From Paraconiothyrium sp. Pb-2020 (taxonomy: Eukaryota; Ascomycota; Dothideomycetes; Pleosporales; Didymosphaeriaceae): a DNA stretch of 64,000 nucleotides. The stretch lies in contig JAJUBI010000001.1 of NCBI GenBank assembly GCA_022419385.1, positions 806,001-870,000 on the forward strand. The letters are read 5' to 3'. The notes beneath the pieces are model-generated. The model saw only the letters and a program-made list of their open reading frames with translations, searched no databases and was not told where the DNA came from. Of the stretch, positions 46,873-57,340 are shown piece after piece. The stretch's first letter is position 1. Each line of letters opens with the position of its first letter. The position numbers and the translations under genes were made by a program.

Positions 46873-48874
46873 TCACTGCCACGAACTACTGACAGAAGCA
46901 CTAGCCTGGCACTTGGGCACTGTATAAACCCTGTTAGGGTCGCTCTCCCAGCTAACGGCTCCTCCACTCGCCACCTTCGCAAACTTATACTGGATAGTAG
47001 ACCCCGGCGTCAACGCCAACGAGATCATCCAGATCGGATTGCTCGAGGTGTAGCTCGCAGCTGAGAGCGCCGGACCGCTAGCAGGTGTCCAGTTGCCAAG
47101 CTGCGTGGTATTCCCCGTGATGCGGATGGTGTCGCCTACCACGGTTGTCACTTTCTCAGTGAACGTCACAGAGACGGCCGTTGGGCACGCCGTCGATGTA
47201 GTCTGCAGGGTTGTGAGCGTGGCAGAGGTAGCCGTGGCGGAGGGGACGGACGTGGTGGTGGTGGCGCCAGCGACCAGGACGACGGGCTCACCGTTGGTGA
47301 TTTGGAGACAGACTTGGCCATTGCTGTCGGCGGTGACGGTGGCGCCGTCACCGTAGGTGTTTGTCCACACTCCGTTCGCCTTTTGGGTATTGAAGCAGTG
47401 CTGTGCGGAGTAGCTGCCTCCGCCATTTGAAGTTAGGACGATGAGGTTGCCGTTGGCGCGGCTCCATGCGTATGCCTGGCTTGAGACGTACAAATGTACG
47501 TGATCGTTGCCTGCTAGGCCACCAGCGGCTTTGCGCGCGCTGTTGAGCTTCGCGATGGCTTGGTAGAGGGCGGTCTGGGTATTGAAGCTGGATCGCCAGA
47601 GGTCCTCGCGGTTAGCGGGATCGGCACCTCCGGAGTAACCTTGTTCAGTGCCGTAGTATACAATTGGAATACCACGGGAGAGAATCACGAAGGCAAGGGC
47701 ATTCTTTAGCAAGGTCTGGTCGTTCTTCACGTTCAGCCAGCGAGGGTTATCGTGGTTGTCAACGAAGGTACCCAGCGCAGCGGGATCCGGGAAAGACGAG
47801 CTGACCGTGTTGATCATGTCGACCAAGGCTTGAGAAGATCCCGTCTGCTGGTAGAAGGCATTCAGGGGATAGTAGACCGGGTAGTTCAACAGTCCCGGCA
47901 TGGTGTTTGCATAGCCTGATACGTACGAAGGGCTGCCGTCGAAAACCTCACCGATGCAGTACGCGCCAGCGGCGGCGGAGAAGGGAGTCCAAAAGTCCTT
48001 TTCGACATGTTTAACCTATGATGAGTGAGCAAAACAGATTCAGTGGCGTCTCCAACGCCATCCGTTACATACCGTGTCGATTCGCACTCCATCGAAAGAG
48101 TATTCATTGACTAGCCACTTGATCCAAGTCTGGTATAGTGAGCGAATAGTGGAATCTTGAGTGTCCACGTCAGGAAGGTCGGCGATCTCGCAGTTCTCAA
48201 CGCTGGTCTGGTTCGAGTAATCGATATCGCAAGCAGCGTGGTACGACGACTGCTGATTCAATGGCTCCGGGCGGTTATCGGAGATTGCACCTTGGCCCAT
48301 GTGGTTGGCTACGACGTCTACCATAATATAGATACCCTGCAGTATTGATCAGTATGTGCTCTAACAACATGATTACTATCATACTAAGTCTTACCTTCGA
48401 ATGAGCGGTGCTGACAAGACTCTTGAGGTCATCGGCGGTCCCAAGGTTCGAGTTGACGGAATACAAATCTTGAGCCCAGTATCCATGATATCCGCCAGCG
48501 CTGTCTGTAGCCGTTGTCAGTCACCAATCGTGAATGGGTAAGATATCCGTACTTGCAACAACGGGAGTGATCCAGACGGCGTCGAAGCCCGCACCCTTGA
48601 TATAGTCGAGCTTTGATTCGAGTCCTTTGAACTGTAAATGACGTGGTCAGCATATTTACGTGGAGTTGTTGAAATGGTACGCTAAACTTACGGTGCCTCC
48701 ACAATAGTTACCCAAGTTGCTACATGCGGAACCTCCAGTGTCGTCGCTGCTCCGAGCAACACGATCAGTGAGAACGAAGTAGATGCTCCTAGATTTCCAA
48801 GCCGCTGTGTCTGCTGCAGAGACAAGAGAGGCGGCCTGGAAGAGCAATGAGATTATCAAATGGAAGAGCAACAT
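46873..48874 (-). CDS. Secreted GH13 alpha-amylase with CBM20
   Basis: Endo-acting alpha-amylase cleaving alpha-1,4 bonds of starch, with a starch-binding module. Exons: 48874-48692, 48631-48553, 48504-48395, 48336-48073 and 48015-46873, giving 592 aa. All phases are consistent. The signal peptide is at residues 1 to about 20 (LLFHLIISLLFQAASLVSA). Conserved regions: VDVVANH (131-137), nucleophile Asp211 in GVRIDT, general acid Glu235 in GEVFDG, and transition-state Asp301 in FVDNHD. This spacing is close to Taka-amylase. A Thr/Ser-rich linker leads to the C-terminal CBM20 (about 490-592, with TQLGNWTPASGPALSA). It diverges from an AA13 gene that also carries CBM20. Confidence 0.95.
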
Positions 48875-49983
48875 CGTGTTTGATCTTGAAGAGAAGGATA
48901 CAGCCCGCCAGGAGACCTTTAGATAAAGTCCGTTTGCACCAGGCTCATGCCTATCTTTATAGAAGTCGTCCCACTACCTATCCATGGATGGGTGAGGCCT
49001 CGTTTCATAAAGGACATTAGCTCCGTAGTATGATTTTGACCCTAGGCGCGGCGTTCCGTTTCGGGCAAGGCGCAACAAACGTGGGGACACCAATGACATT
49101 CTATGGCCTTGCCTGTCTTCTGACTGACAGAACACGTACCTGAGCGGTCACATTACCAAATTAGGAAGCTACAGAAGCTTGGTGGAAATGTTTCGCTTCT
49201 TGCTGCATGATGCGCTTTCCCCGGATTTGAATCAACTGCCGAGATCGACAAGGCTAACAGCCGAGGCATGGAGACCCCAGAATCTTTCACCACCGCGAAA
49301 TCCTCATAGATGCAGAGTGCATCTTACCCGGTGCAGTAGACGCTGCATCATGTACACCGGCCCACAAGACGAAAAAGCTCCTAGAAGGTTGCAAGCGCGG
49401 AGTAAGTGGCCTAGCGGACTGTAATTTCCCGGTTTTCGACCCCTCCAGGGGCTTGGCCCCGCAGCTTAACACATGGGCATAGCCCAATTTAATTAAGGAG
49501 CGGCCCGCTCGAAAACTAAATGCGGTCCTCGTGATGCGATCTTTGGCCTGCGAGAACGATTCCGTTCCGACTCTTGTCCAATCATACTTGCTTGTAAGAC
49601 ATCATTTTGAAGCAAATCCGACTCTTGCCCAATAAACCAGGCTCGTGGGACGATTTTGCTCGACGTCGTGATGGTGACGACGAAGATCTTGAAGTCGTTA
49701 TTTCTCGCATTGCCTTCACCCGCTGAACTGGCTAATACCCCGGAAAGAACGAGTACGCCGACATTGAGCCAATGGTCGTCCACATCGAAGAAACAACATG
49801 AAATTCCAGGAGTTCGAATGTTATAGTCACCCGAAGGTACTATACACACATGATTCGTATGACTGAACAGGACAATTGGCCGAAGATGATTGTCTATATA
49901 TCTTGTGAGTTCAGAAGGTATGGCAAGGGCTTCATCTTCATGTAGTTCGCATCTCGAAGTTCCAGAAAGACCATCTTGACAGT
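48875..49983. promoter_or_regulatory. Bidirectional promoter amylase/AA13
   Basis: 1.1-kb shared upstream region. TATA elements lie at 48955-48961 (minus strand TATAAAG, 81 bp from the amylase ATG) and 49895-49901 (TATATAT, 83 bp from the AA13 ATG). I looked for AmyR-type CGGN8CGG pairs and found none I would call with confidence. Confidence 0.6.
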
Positions 49984-51315
49984 ATGCTTTCTTCGCTCGT
50001 TCAGACGTTGGCTTTTGCCACTTCGGTGACCGCTCATGGTTACCTGAGTTCTCCAATGAGCCGGACGGGACTCAACGCTCAGGTGTGTACCATACCTATC
50101 AGGATACGATCGAATTTTACTAATTGAGAGACAGGCTGGCGTGGACACTTGCCCTGAGTGCACGATCTTGGAGCCAGTCACTGCCTGGCCTGATCTTGAC
50201 GCTGCCCAAGTGGGTCGAAGTGGGCCATGCGGGTATAATGCCCGAGTCAGCGTAGACTACAATCAGCCTGGTCCAAAATGGGGCTCGCAGCCAGTCATCA
50301 CATACAATGCTGGCGATGTTGTAGATGTACAGTGGTGTCTCGACCACAATGGTGACCATGGAGGTATGAACCATATTGTACACGTCAGGAAGCATGGACT
50401 TCAGATTGCGGCCTATACAATGCGATAGTGCCGAATTTTGGCGATGCTTGAGTACCCACAAGGGATTATAACTGACATGGAACAGGCATGTTCACTTACC
50501 GAATCTGCCAGGACCAGGACCTGGTGGACAAGTTCCTCGACCCGTCGTACCTGCCCACGGACGCAGAGAAGCAGGCTGCTGAGGATTGCTTCAGGGCCGG
50601 TGAGCTCAAATGTACCGATGTTGCCGGCCAAACGTGCGGCTACAATGCCGACTGTACCTCCGACCAAGCATGCTGGCGCAACGACTGGTTCACTTGCAAA
50701 GGGTTCCAGGACACCAAATGCCAAGGTGTAGATAACGCGCCGCTCAACTCGTGCTACACGAGTATTGCCGGAGGTTACACTGTCAGCTCGAAGATCAAGA
50801 TTCCGAACTACACTTCCAACCACACACTGCTTTCTTTCAAGTGGAATTCGTACCAGACGCCCCAGATATATTTGACATGTGCCGATATCGCCATCCAAGG
50901 ATCAGGAAGCTCGAACCCCGCCCCAAGCTCAAGCTCGACCAAGACAACTACTGCAACTGCGACCGCTACCAAAACGTCCTCAAGTGCAGTTTCGACGGTA
51001 ACCGGTGGTGCGGTAGCGGTGACATTAAACGAAAAGGTCACGACATCCTACGGCCAGACGATCAAGGTTGCGGGTTCCATCTCCCAGCTCGGCAGCTGGG
51101 ACACGTCGAAGGCCCTAGCGCTTTCGGCGTCTCAGTACACCTCGTCGAACCCACTCTGGTCGGCGACCCTTAGCTTGCCGGCAGGTACTAGCTTCGAGTA
51201 CAAGTTCATCAAGGTTGAGTCGAGCGGTTCGGTCACGTACGAGTCGGGTGACAACAGAAAGTATACCGTTCCCACGACCGGTTCGACTGTGACAGTTGAG
51301 ACCACATGGAAGTGA
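49984..51315 (+). CDS. AA13 starch-active lytic polysaccharide monooxygenase with CBM20
   Basis: Copper enzyme that cuts starch oxidatively and helps amylases attack granules. Exons 49984-50082, 50135-50363 and 50486-51315 give 385 aa. The signal peptide is residues 1-17, and cleavage exposes His18 (HGYLSSPMSRT), the first ligand of the histidine brace. The second His is His108 in DHNGDHGG, mature position 91. Further family features: VDTCPECTILEPVTAWPDL, GRSGPCGYNARVSVDYNQP, GKCTDV-like Cys-rich middle, and SFKWNSYQTPQIYLTCADIA holding the axial Tyr region. A Ser/Thr linker (about 285-310) joins the C-terminal CBM20 (SQLGSWDTSKALALSA). The gene is intact. Confidence 0.95.
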
Positions 51316-51949
51316 GTCGATGCCGCGAGTAAATGAGTGATGAATCACAATAGCGCAGCGGGGGAATATCCATTTTTCTATTACTGCATTACCTACACTT
51401 CATTAGTATGCTTTTCTTCTCAAAGAGGGCACCGTGTGCAGCGGAACACATGATAGGGTATGGCCATGAAAAGATTACAGCTTTTTGTATATGCAATCAA
51501 TGTCAAAATGATAATGAGAGTGAGTTGCGCCTGGATGCAAGATTGAGATCGTGTAGTGGTTGATGTAACTGCTGGAGCGACTGAAGGAAGGATCTACCGG
51601 CAAGGGGAAGCGATTAATCGGCGGTCGGTAGTCCGGCCTTCCGGGCAGCACCTTCCCTGTACTCTTGCTATCTTCGAGTTCACAACTCGGCATTTATACA
51701 TAAATTTGGTGTACTTGTTTTACCTCCGATCATGCCTACCGTACGCATCATACAAATCACACTCCATTGTGCGTCTATGCATACCTAGCAGCAAGGCCCC
51801 CAATCCGCCCCTGACACAACATTCCATTCTACACGGAGCGAGGAAACTCTTCCCACTCGACCACACGGCGACAGTTTATATGCCCTCGGTCCTCACTCCA
51901 ATTTACCGGGGGAATTCAAGGGAATTGAACTACGATACAGCAAGACGGA
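51316..51949. other. Intergenic between convergent genes
   Basis: 3' regions of the AA13 gene and the next minus-strand gene. Nothing recognised. Confidence 0.6.
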
Positions 51950-54538
51950 TCAAAAGAAGTTTCTCATCTCTTCCCAAACCTGCTTCAGCTTGCTCAGAGT
52001 CGTCCTTTTCGCTGAGCGAGATGGATCTCCCAGAGTCACCCAATATGGATCCGTTCGAGACCTTAGCATAGGCGCCCGCTGCGCGTCAACGATAGATGAC
52101 CCTGGCCGTCTTCTCCCAACATTGCCGCCCAAGATACCGGACGAGACTGATCTAGCATACAAATGCGGTGCATTTTGCGGTCGCGGATTAGGATGCGGTA
52201 GTTGGTCCTTCTGTGGCACCGGCAGGCGGGTGTCCTCGAAATGCTGATCTCGCCATTGTTCTGGCCTGTCAATCTTGTATCTCCTACCGGAAGTTGTTGG
52301 GGCTGCTGGTCTGCCACTTGTCTGTGTAGCAGGGAGTGTGGTCGCTCCGGCTCTTTCAGCGTCCGTCGCTCCCCATTCCTTTATCTCTTTCAGCGCATCT
52401 TGAAACATATGCCCCGCAGATTTCAGTCCCTCTGACTCCTTTGCCTCATTCGCTTTGTCTACGAGATCTGGAGTTGACACCGACCTCCTTCCTAGTCCTG
52501 GTCTCGCCTTATACCTCGTCTCAGCAGTCAAATCTGGTTCCAACAAGGCATCGTAACTGAGCACCCTCAGCAAACGCCCTTGCACCATCGGCCCCCTAAT
52601 CGCCCTGATCTTATCCATCTTGCTATGCCGCTTACCCTTTCCGATTGTCTGATTTGTGCTCTCCTCGCGCTCCAGCTGTAGTCGCATTTGGAACATCTCC
52701 CTATTTTCTGCGGTCTTCTTTTTGATCCCTAGCTCGATGCCGACCAACTCTCTCAACCCCGCAAACTCTTCCTGGTCCAGGAGTACCATAAAATCTTCAC
52801 GATCAACACTATCAGAACCGAGAACGTTGTACACCAGGTGCGTTAGCAAAGCATCGGTGTATGCGCTATCTCTGAGCCCCCCGCCATATCCCTCCCAGAT
52901 CGTTTCCACATCTTCCATGGTCAATTTTCCACCGGGAATTTTCTTATCGGTGAGGAAATATTGGAGGCGGCGCGCATCGGCGTACAACCCGAATATATTA
53001 CACGCGCGAATGGTCTCGATGTTTGCTTCCAGAGATGGCGGAGCGTGGAGCTGGAAGTGAGGTTTCGTGATGGTGGTTGTGCGCATGCAGCAGCGGCGCA
53101 TGTAGCGAACTATGCGCAGTATGGCGGTGGCGTCTACGGATCTCTCTGGGAAAATCAGTATGATCTTCTCCCCTTCATCCTCTATTCGCTGCTCAGGGTG
53201 CAGACTGTAGTCCCGAATGAGACGAGCTAAGTGCTCCTCACCACAGAAGTGCTTCAGCATTTCTTGAGATACGTTAGCGAGGAAAGGTTCGCTATGCGGC
53301 TCGACGCGAAATTCCAACGTTGGACCTTTGAGTAGTGTCTTGAGGAATGTTTTCTCAGTCCAACAGGAAAGATTGTAGAGTGTCCAAGATTCACGGTCCT
53401 GCTTCTCCAATGGCTTGCGGTTATCTGCAGCATTACGATGTAGTGGTGGTGACGCGGGTCGCACAGCTGGGCCTGGCGTTGCCGGCCGGATTTGTGAGGT
53501 GGTGGGAGTCGCGTTCGCTGTTTCCCTGATATTCTGTGATGCTTTCTTTCGTCTAGGCTGAGTCAGTGAAGTATTTGAGGAACTGAGGTTCGATACCAAA
53601 GCTGCGAACTGCGATTGCGGCAACGTATCACCGGCGGACGATACCGTTTCCAGGATTTCGTTACGGTCGGCCACTGGTATCATACTGGTGGACCCAGATC
53701 CCTGGTCTGCAAGATTCTCCAGCAGATCTCGCGTCGATTCCAACGTCGTGGTACTTGTCTCTGGCGCAAAAGCTGCGGCTACAGGAAGAGACTTCCTTGG
53801 AATACGGAAAGTTTCTGCGTCCTTATGAATGGGCTGCGTGTGCTTAGGATTCTGATCGGCCGAACGTTCTCGTACTTGCAAGTCCGGCTCGTCGCTGTTC
53901 TCCGAATCGCTTTGACCAGGCTTAGCGACAAGCTTTGCGACAGATATAGTCGGCGTACCCAAGGCTACGAGACTACGGTCTCGGAAAGCAGGCAGCTCAT
54001 CCTCTTTTGCGCTAGATCCATCTTCCAGCTTTTGATCAGGTGTGGAAGTATCTGGGAACTTGACGTTTAGTAGCAACTCTCGTCTAAGTACGGGACTCCC
54101 ACTTGGATGTATAAGTTCTTCAAGCTTCAATCTCCTTGCATCAATATACTGAGGGAATGGACAAGGAGCAGGCGTGTCTGGTGAAACAGAGCCTTTTGAG
54201 ATGTGTGTCCCACCACTCGCTTCAAAATCATGTTCTTCTTCATTGGAACCGTCGAAACTCACAGCGTAGCCTGTCTTCGCCAAACCCGGGAATGAGGTAT
54301 TGTGGGTGGCCAGTCCGGCTGCGCCTGTCCCCGGTCCGTCATAGTCAAAGAACCTGAATTCAGCGAAGGCATTCGATTCTCGCGGAAGACAATTGCGTGT
54401 ACGTTGAGTAGCAGGGTCCACACTTGCCGTGGTATCATTGCTGAGGGTGCGACGACGTCCGTGAAGAGAGGCGCGTTGCGATGAAGGCCTGATCTCTGAA
54501 TGCGAAGGCTTGCGAGGCTGACGTGAGGCTTCCATCAT
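51950..54538 (-). CDS. Large hypothetical protein with BTB-like helical domain
   Basis: Single-exon 862 aa, start ATG 54538 (a second Met follows immediately). Residues 1-370 are disordered and Ser/Pro-rich. A folded domain at about 375-600 includes LYNLSCWTEKTFLKTLLKGP, VSQEMLKHFCGEEHLARLIR, LRIVRYMRRCCMRTT, IFGLYADARRLQYFL and TMEDVETIWEGYGG. It aligns by eye with residues 165-320 of the 20139-21569 protein. A Glu/Arg-rich helix (about 630-660) and a disordered basic tail follow, ending KQVWEEMRNFF. No catalytic motif. Function unknown. Confidence 0.7.
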   Translation of the reverse strand: MMEASRQPRKPSHSEIRPSSQRASLHGRRRTLSNDTTASVDPATQRTRNCLPRESNAFAEFRFFDYDGPGTGAAGLATHNTSFPGLAKTGYAVSFDGSNEEEHDFEASGGTHISKGSVSPDTPAPCPFPQYIDARRLKLEELIHPSGSPVLRRELLLNVKFPDTSTPDQKLEDGSSAKEDELPAFRDRSLVALGTPTISVAKLVAKPGQSDSENSDEPDLQVRERSADQNPKHTQPIHKDAETFRIPRKSLPVAAAFAPETSTTTLESTRDLLENLADQGSGSTSMIPVADRNEILETVSSAGDTLPQSQFAALVSNLSSSNTSLTQPRRKKASQNIRETANATPTTSQIRPATPGPAVRPASPPLHRNAADNRKPLEKQDRESWTLYNLSCWTEKTFLKTLLKGPTLEFRVEPHSEPFLANVSQEMLKHFCGEEHLARLIRDYSLHPEQRIEDEGEKIILIFPERSVDATAILRIVRYMRRCCMRTTTITKPHFQLHAPPSLEANIETIRACNIFGLYADARRLQYFLTDKKIPGGKLTMEDVETIWEGYGGGLRDSAYTDALLTHLVYNVLGSDSVDREDFMVLLDQEEFAGLRELVGIELGIKKKTAENREMFQMRLQLEREESTNQTIGKGKRHSKMDKIRAIRGPMVQGRLLRVLSYDALLEPDLTAETRYKARPGLGRRSVSTPDLVDKANEAKESEGLKSAGHMFQDALKEIKEWGATDAERAGATTLPATQTSGRPAAPTTSGRRYKIDRPEQWRDQHFEDTRLPVPQKDQLPHPNPRPQNAPHLYARSVSSGILGGNVGRRRPGSSIVDAQRAPMLRSRTDPYWVTLGDPSRSAKRTTLSKLKQVWEEMRNFF

Positions 54539-55063
54539 GGAGGCAATAAAGGTTTTTACCTTTGGTAATGCAACTTGCGGAGAGTTCGAATAAGGTTTAT
54601 ACTACCCGGAAATATGCGTTGTGGTGTAAATGCCACATTATCGACAAACGCAGAGCGTAGCTTACAACCGACAAAGCAACGCGGATTCTGGCTGTGATGG
54701 TCAGTCACCACTAACTGTCACTAAAGGATGTACTGGAAGCGCCAGGTTCACATTGAAAGGTTCACATAAAGCAGATGGCATGCGCGAGCAGGCTGCATTC
54801 GCGTATGCTTAACATTGAAGCGATGTCTTTACATGTGAACTTGAAATTTACTATTGACCTTTCCCTTATCACTCCCATCGCTCGTCGATACAGGCGTCGA
54901 GAATCGGGTTCATTGGTCGGCTATATGCTCCTCATTGCTGTGCAGATAGCGTATTCGCTAGCAAACCTCATCAACCATGCCTGTCACCCTGAGCGAAAAT
55001 TATTATTCCATGTTATCGCGCGACGAAGCCGTCGTCAGGGACCCCGAGAGTGAGGCAAAAGTC
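54539..55063. other. Intergenic, no gene seen
   Basis: Promoter side of the 862-aa gene and 3' region of the ubiquitin-domain gene. Nothing recognised. Confidence 0.6.
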
Positions 55064-56550
55064 TCAAAAGCGGGCCACGTGGTATCCGCTGTACTCGTTC
55101 TCTAGATCGCGCTTTGTGCGAAATACTCGCATAGGGCCGTTAGGATTGATGATACCAATCTCTGGCGTAGCGCGCTTCTCTATGCATGTGTCAAACTCCA
55201 ACATCAACTATTCATGCTCAATGACTTACTAGCGTGGCCAATTTGATGGATGCGAGGATTCACATCCTTCTCCTCGACGCCATCAATCTGCGCGACCGAT
55301 TTCACCATACCGAAATCACCCGAAATACCGCTAGGCTCCTCATACATCGCAAAGAACGGCAGGCCATTGTCGGCGTACGTCTGAGCACCGATTGGCTTGT
55401 AAGGTGGCGGATTGCCAGTGACGACCTTGTAAGCGGCCGAATTCAGAATCTGCACGTTGAAGGCGGTGGTCTGGTCGGAAAGCCACTCGTTGCTGTAAGT
55501 GTCTGTTTGGATTACTTGCTTGATCCTGCCCCCAGCAGCAATGCTCATCTCGCGAGGCAGTGGCCCAAAACCACCACCTCGAAGCTTCAGAACAAGATGC
55601 AGTCGATTACCCTAGTACCATTAGCACATAACCCGTGATAGTCCGGGTTATTCTGGCTTCGAACCTTCTGTATATTGTAGTCCTTGACTGAACAACCATC
55701 TGTCACACTCATTAGCTCGTGGATGTTGGGCAATGCACGCGTCCTGACCTTACATCTGCTCCCCGTTGAAGATCAAACGTTGTTGATCCGTTGGAATGCC
55801 TTCCTTGTTATGGATACGAGATTTGATGTTGTCAACAGTATCCTCCAGAGACACCAGGAGTGGGATAATCTTTCCGGTAAGTGTCTTGACTTGAATCATT
55901 ATGTCTCCAGACCCAGGAAGCTTGCACGGGAGATAAGGTTTGTGTGGGGTCACTTCAATCTGAATACCGCCTACTGCATCCTGACCCGTGACTTGCATCT
56001 CGACAGAATGGCCACTACCAAAGGGCATCGCGATGAACTGACGTACGGTTCTATTGAAATCGGCAATCCCGTCAAGCCACTTCTGTTTTGGAACGACAAC
56101 ATAGTCCTGCAAGGTGCGGTCACCCCATCTAAGCTTTTCCTGGCGACGGAGTCGTGTAGCATCGGTCTCGATGGCAGGCTCTCCCGAAATGGCATTGACC
56201 CCGCCGACGTACACTTTGACATGGTACTGCAGGTTATAGAGGCAACGGAAGTTGATCCACATCGCCTCGGACTCTGTTCATATCAGCAGTCGCTCAGAAC
56301 ATGAGCATCTTGTGCAACAAGACTTACGATGCATTGGAAAGAACAGTCCACCCTTCGCCAGCATGTCTTCTGTCATCTTGGTCGCGTATTGAGACACCTT
56401 TTCCAGCGGAAATTTTCCAAGCGACGGAGGCAAATACGACGCTTGCTTGCCGCCATCGGGTACGCGGATCGTACGCTGGAAGGATATTTGCAAGCCATCC
56501 CCAACACAAACGGTGTCGTCGAAGAGCTCACAGCTCAGAACGCTTGCCAT
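55064..56550 (-). CDS. Protein with embedded ubiquitin domain
   Basis: 427 aa from five exons: 56550-56328, 56273-55754, 55707-55665, 55611-55230 and 55179-55064. The phases close exactly. An N-terminal domain of about 195 residues (ISFQRTIRVPDGGKQASYLP, REAM-like MWINFRCLYNLQYHVKVYVG) precedes a ubiquitin domain at 199-275 (IQVKTLTGK, NKEGIP-DQQRLIF, DYNIQK, HLVLKLRGG). About 150 residues follow it (GFGPLPREMSIAAGGRIKQV, ending YHVARF). Lys6, 11, 27, 33 and 63 are kept. Position 29 is Arg and 48 is Glu. The Ile44 patch and LRGG are kept. One extra residue lies at the exon 2/3 junction, whose acceptor (GAG) is unusual; the third intron uses the weak donor GTTCGA. Function unknown; I infer a ubiquitin-like role rather than ubiquitin supply. 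Confidence 0.8.
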
Positions 56551-57340
56551 GATTGTTGGTCGCTTGACAGATCTAAGGGAACGCGAGAGGGAGATGATGT
56601 TTGTCGAAAGATTTATGAAGGCAACCAGCTACAGCAAATCGAGGGTAGAGGTGAGAGAGAAGCAGTATAAACGCAGGTCAATGTACAAGCGCGATCAAAG
56701 TGAGCAGCAACGCATCAGGAAGGTGCGCCAGCCCCGCGCTATCACGTGGCACGTGTAAAACTACAGAACTGGGCCACGGCCCTAAAGTCGATCTGCGGTG
56801 GTCTGTGATTCACCTGCAATTACTAATTGCTACCCCTTCAGGTATAATTTGGCGACAAGATCCTGGCTATCATACGTACGCAGTCATTCAAGAGCTGCAT
56901 TTGATATCCGATAATGGAATTATTTGCAGGTGCAGAGAACTGCGTGGGAGACGCGAGCTAGCAGTGAGTGATCGCTCAGTGCTATCAAGCAGCTACATCG
57001 CGTACCATGGTTTTATCCTAAGCATCATTACTCAACGCTTAATCTCAACAGAACACCAACAAGTCAACACCAAAGCTTTTCCCACGAACGTTGCCTAACA
57101 GCACGTGATCAAAATGCTGAAAGAAGACGCGAGCTATGTGCATTGGAACTGCGGCCCCATACTACGCGTTCCACTTGAGCGGGAAAGGGCAGGCCCTTCA
57201 ACGAAGTGCGGATATATCTAAGTAAGAGAGATGAAGGCTCACCAGCGCCCGTCTAGCGGCCATACAGAACTTCATTTCGATATTGATTTTGTTGTTTGCT
57301 AGGGCTCTGGGCGCAAAGGTATCTCCGGTACTCATGTGAA
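56551..57340. other. Intergenic, no gene seen
   Basis: Promoter of the ubiquitin-domain gene. Overlapping + strand frames have no domain character. Confidence 0.55.

Noticed and set aside
49215..49245. Minus-strand B-box-like GATTCAAATCC
   Set aside because: The T-stem bases do not pair and no A-box lies at the right distance.
49402..49440. tRNA-like boxes (TGGCCTAGCGG and GGTTTTCGACCCC)
   Set aside because: The two boxes are only about 15 bases apart, and no acceptor stem pairs around them, so a tRNA cannot fold.
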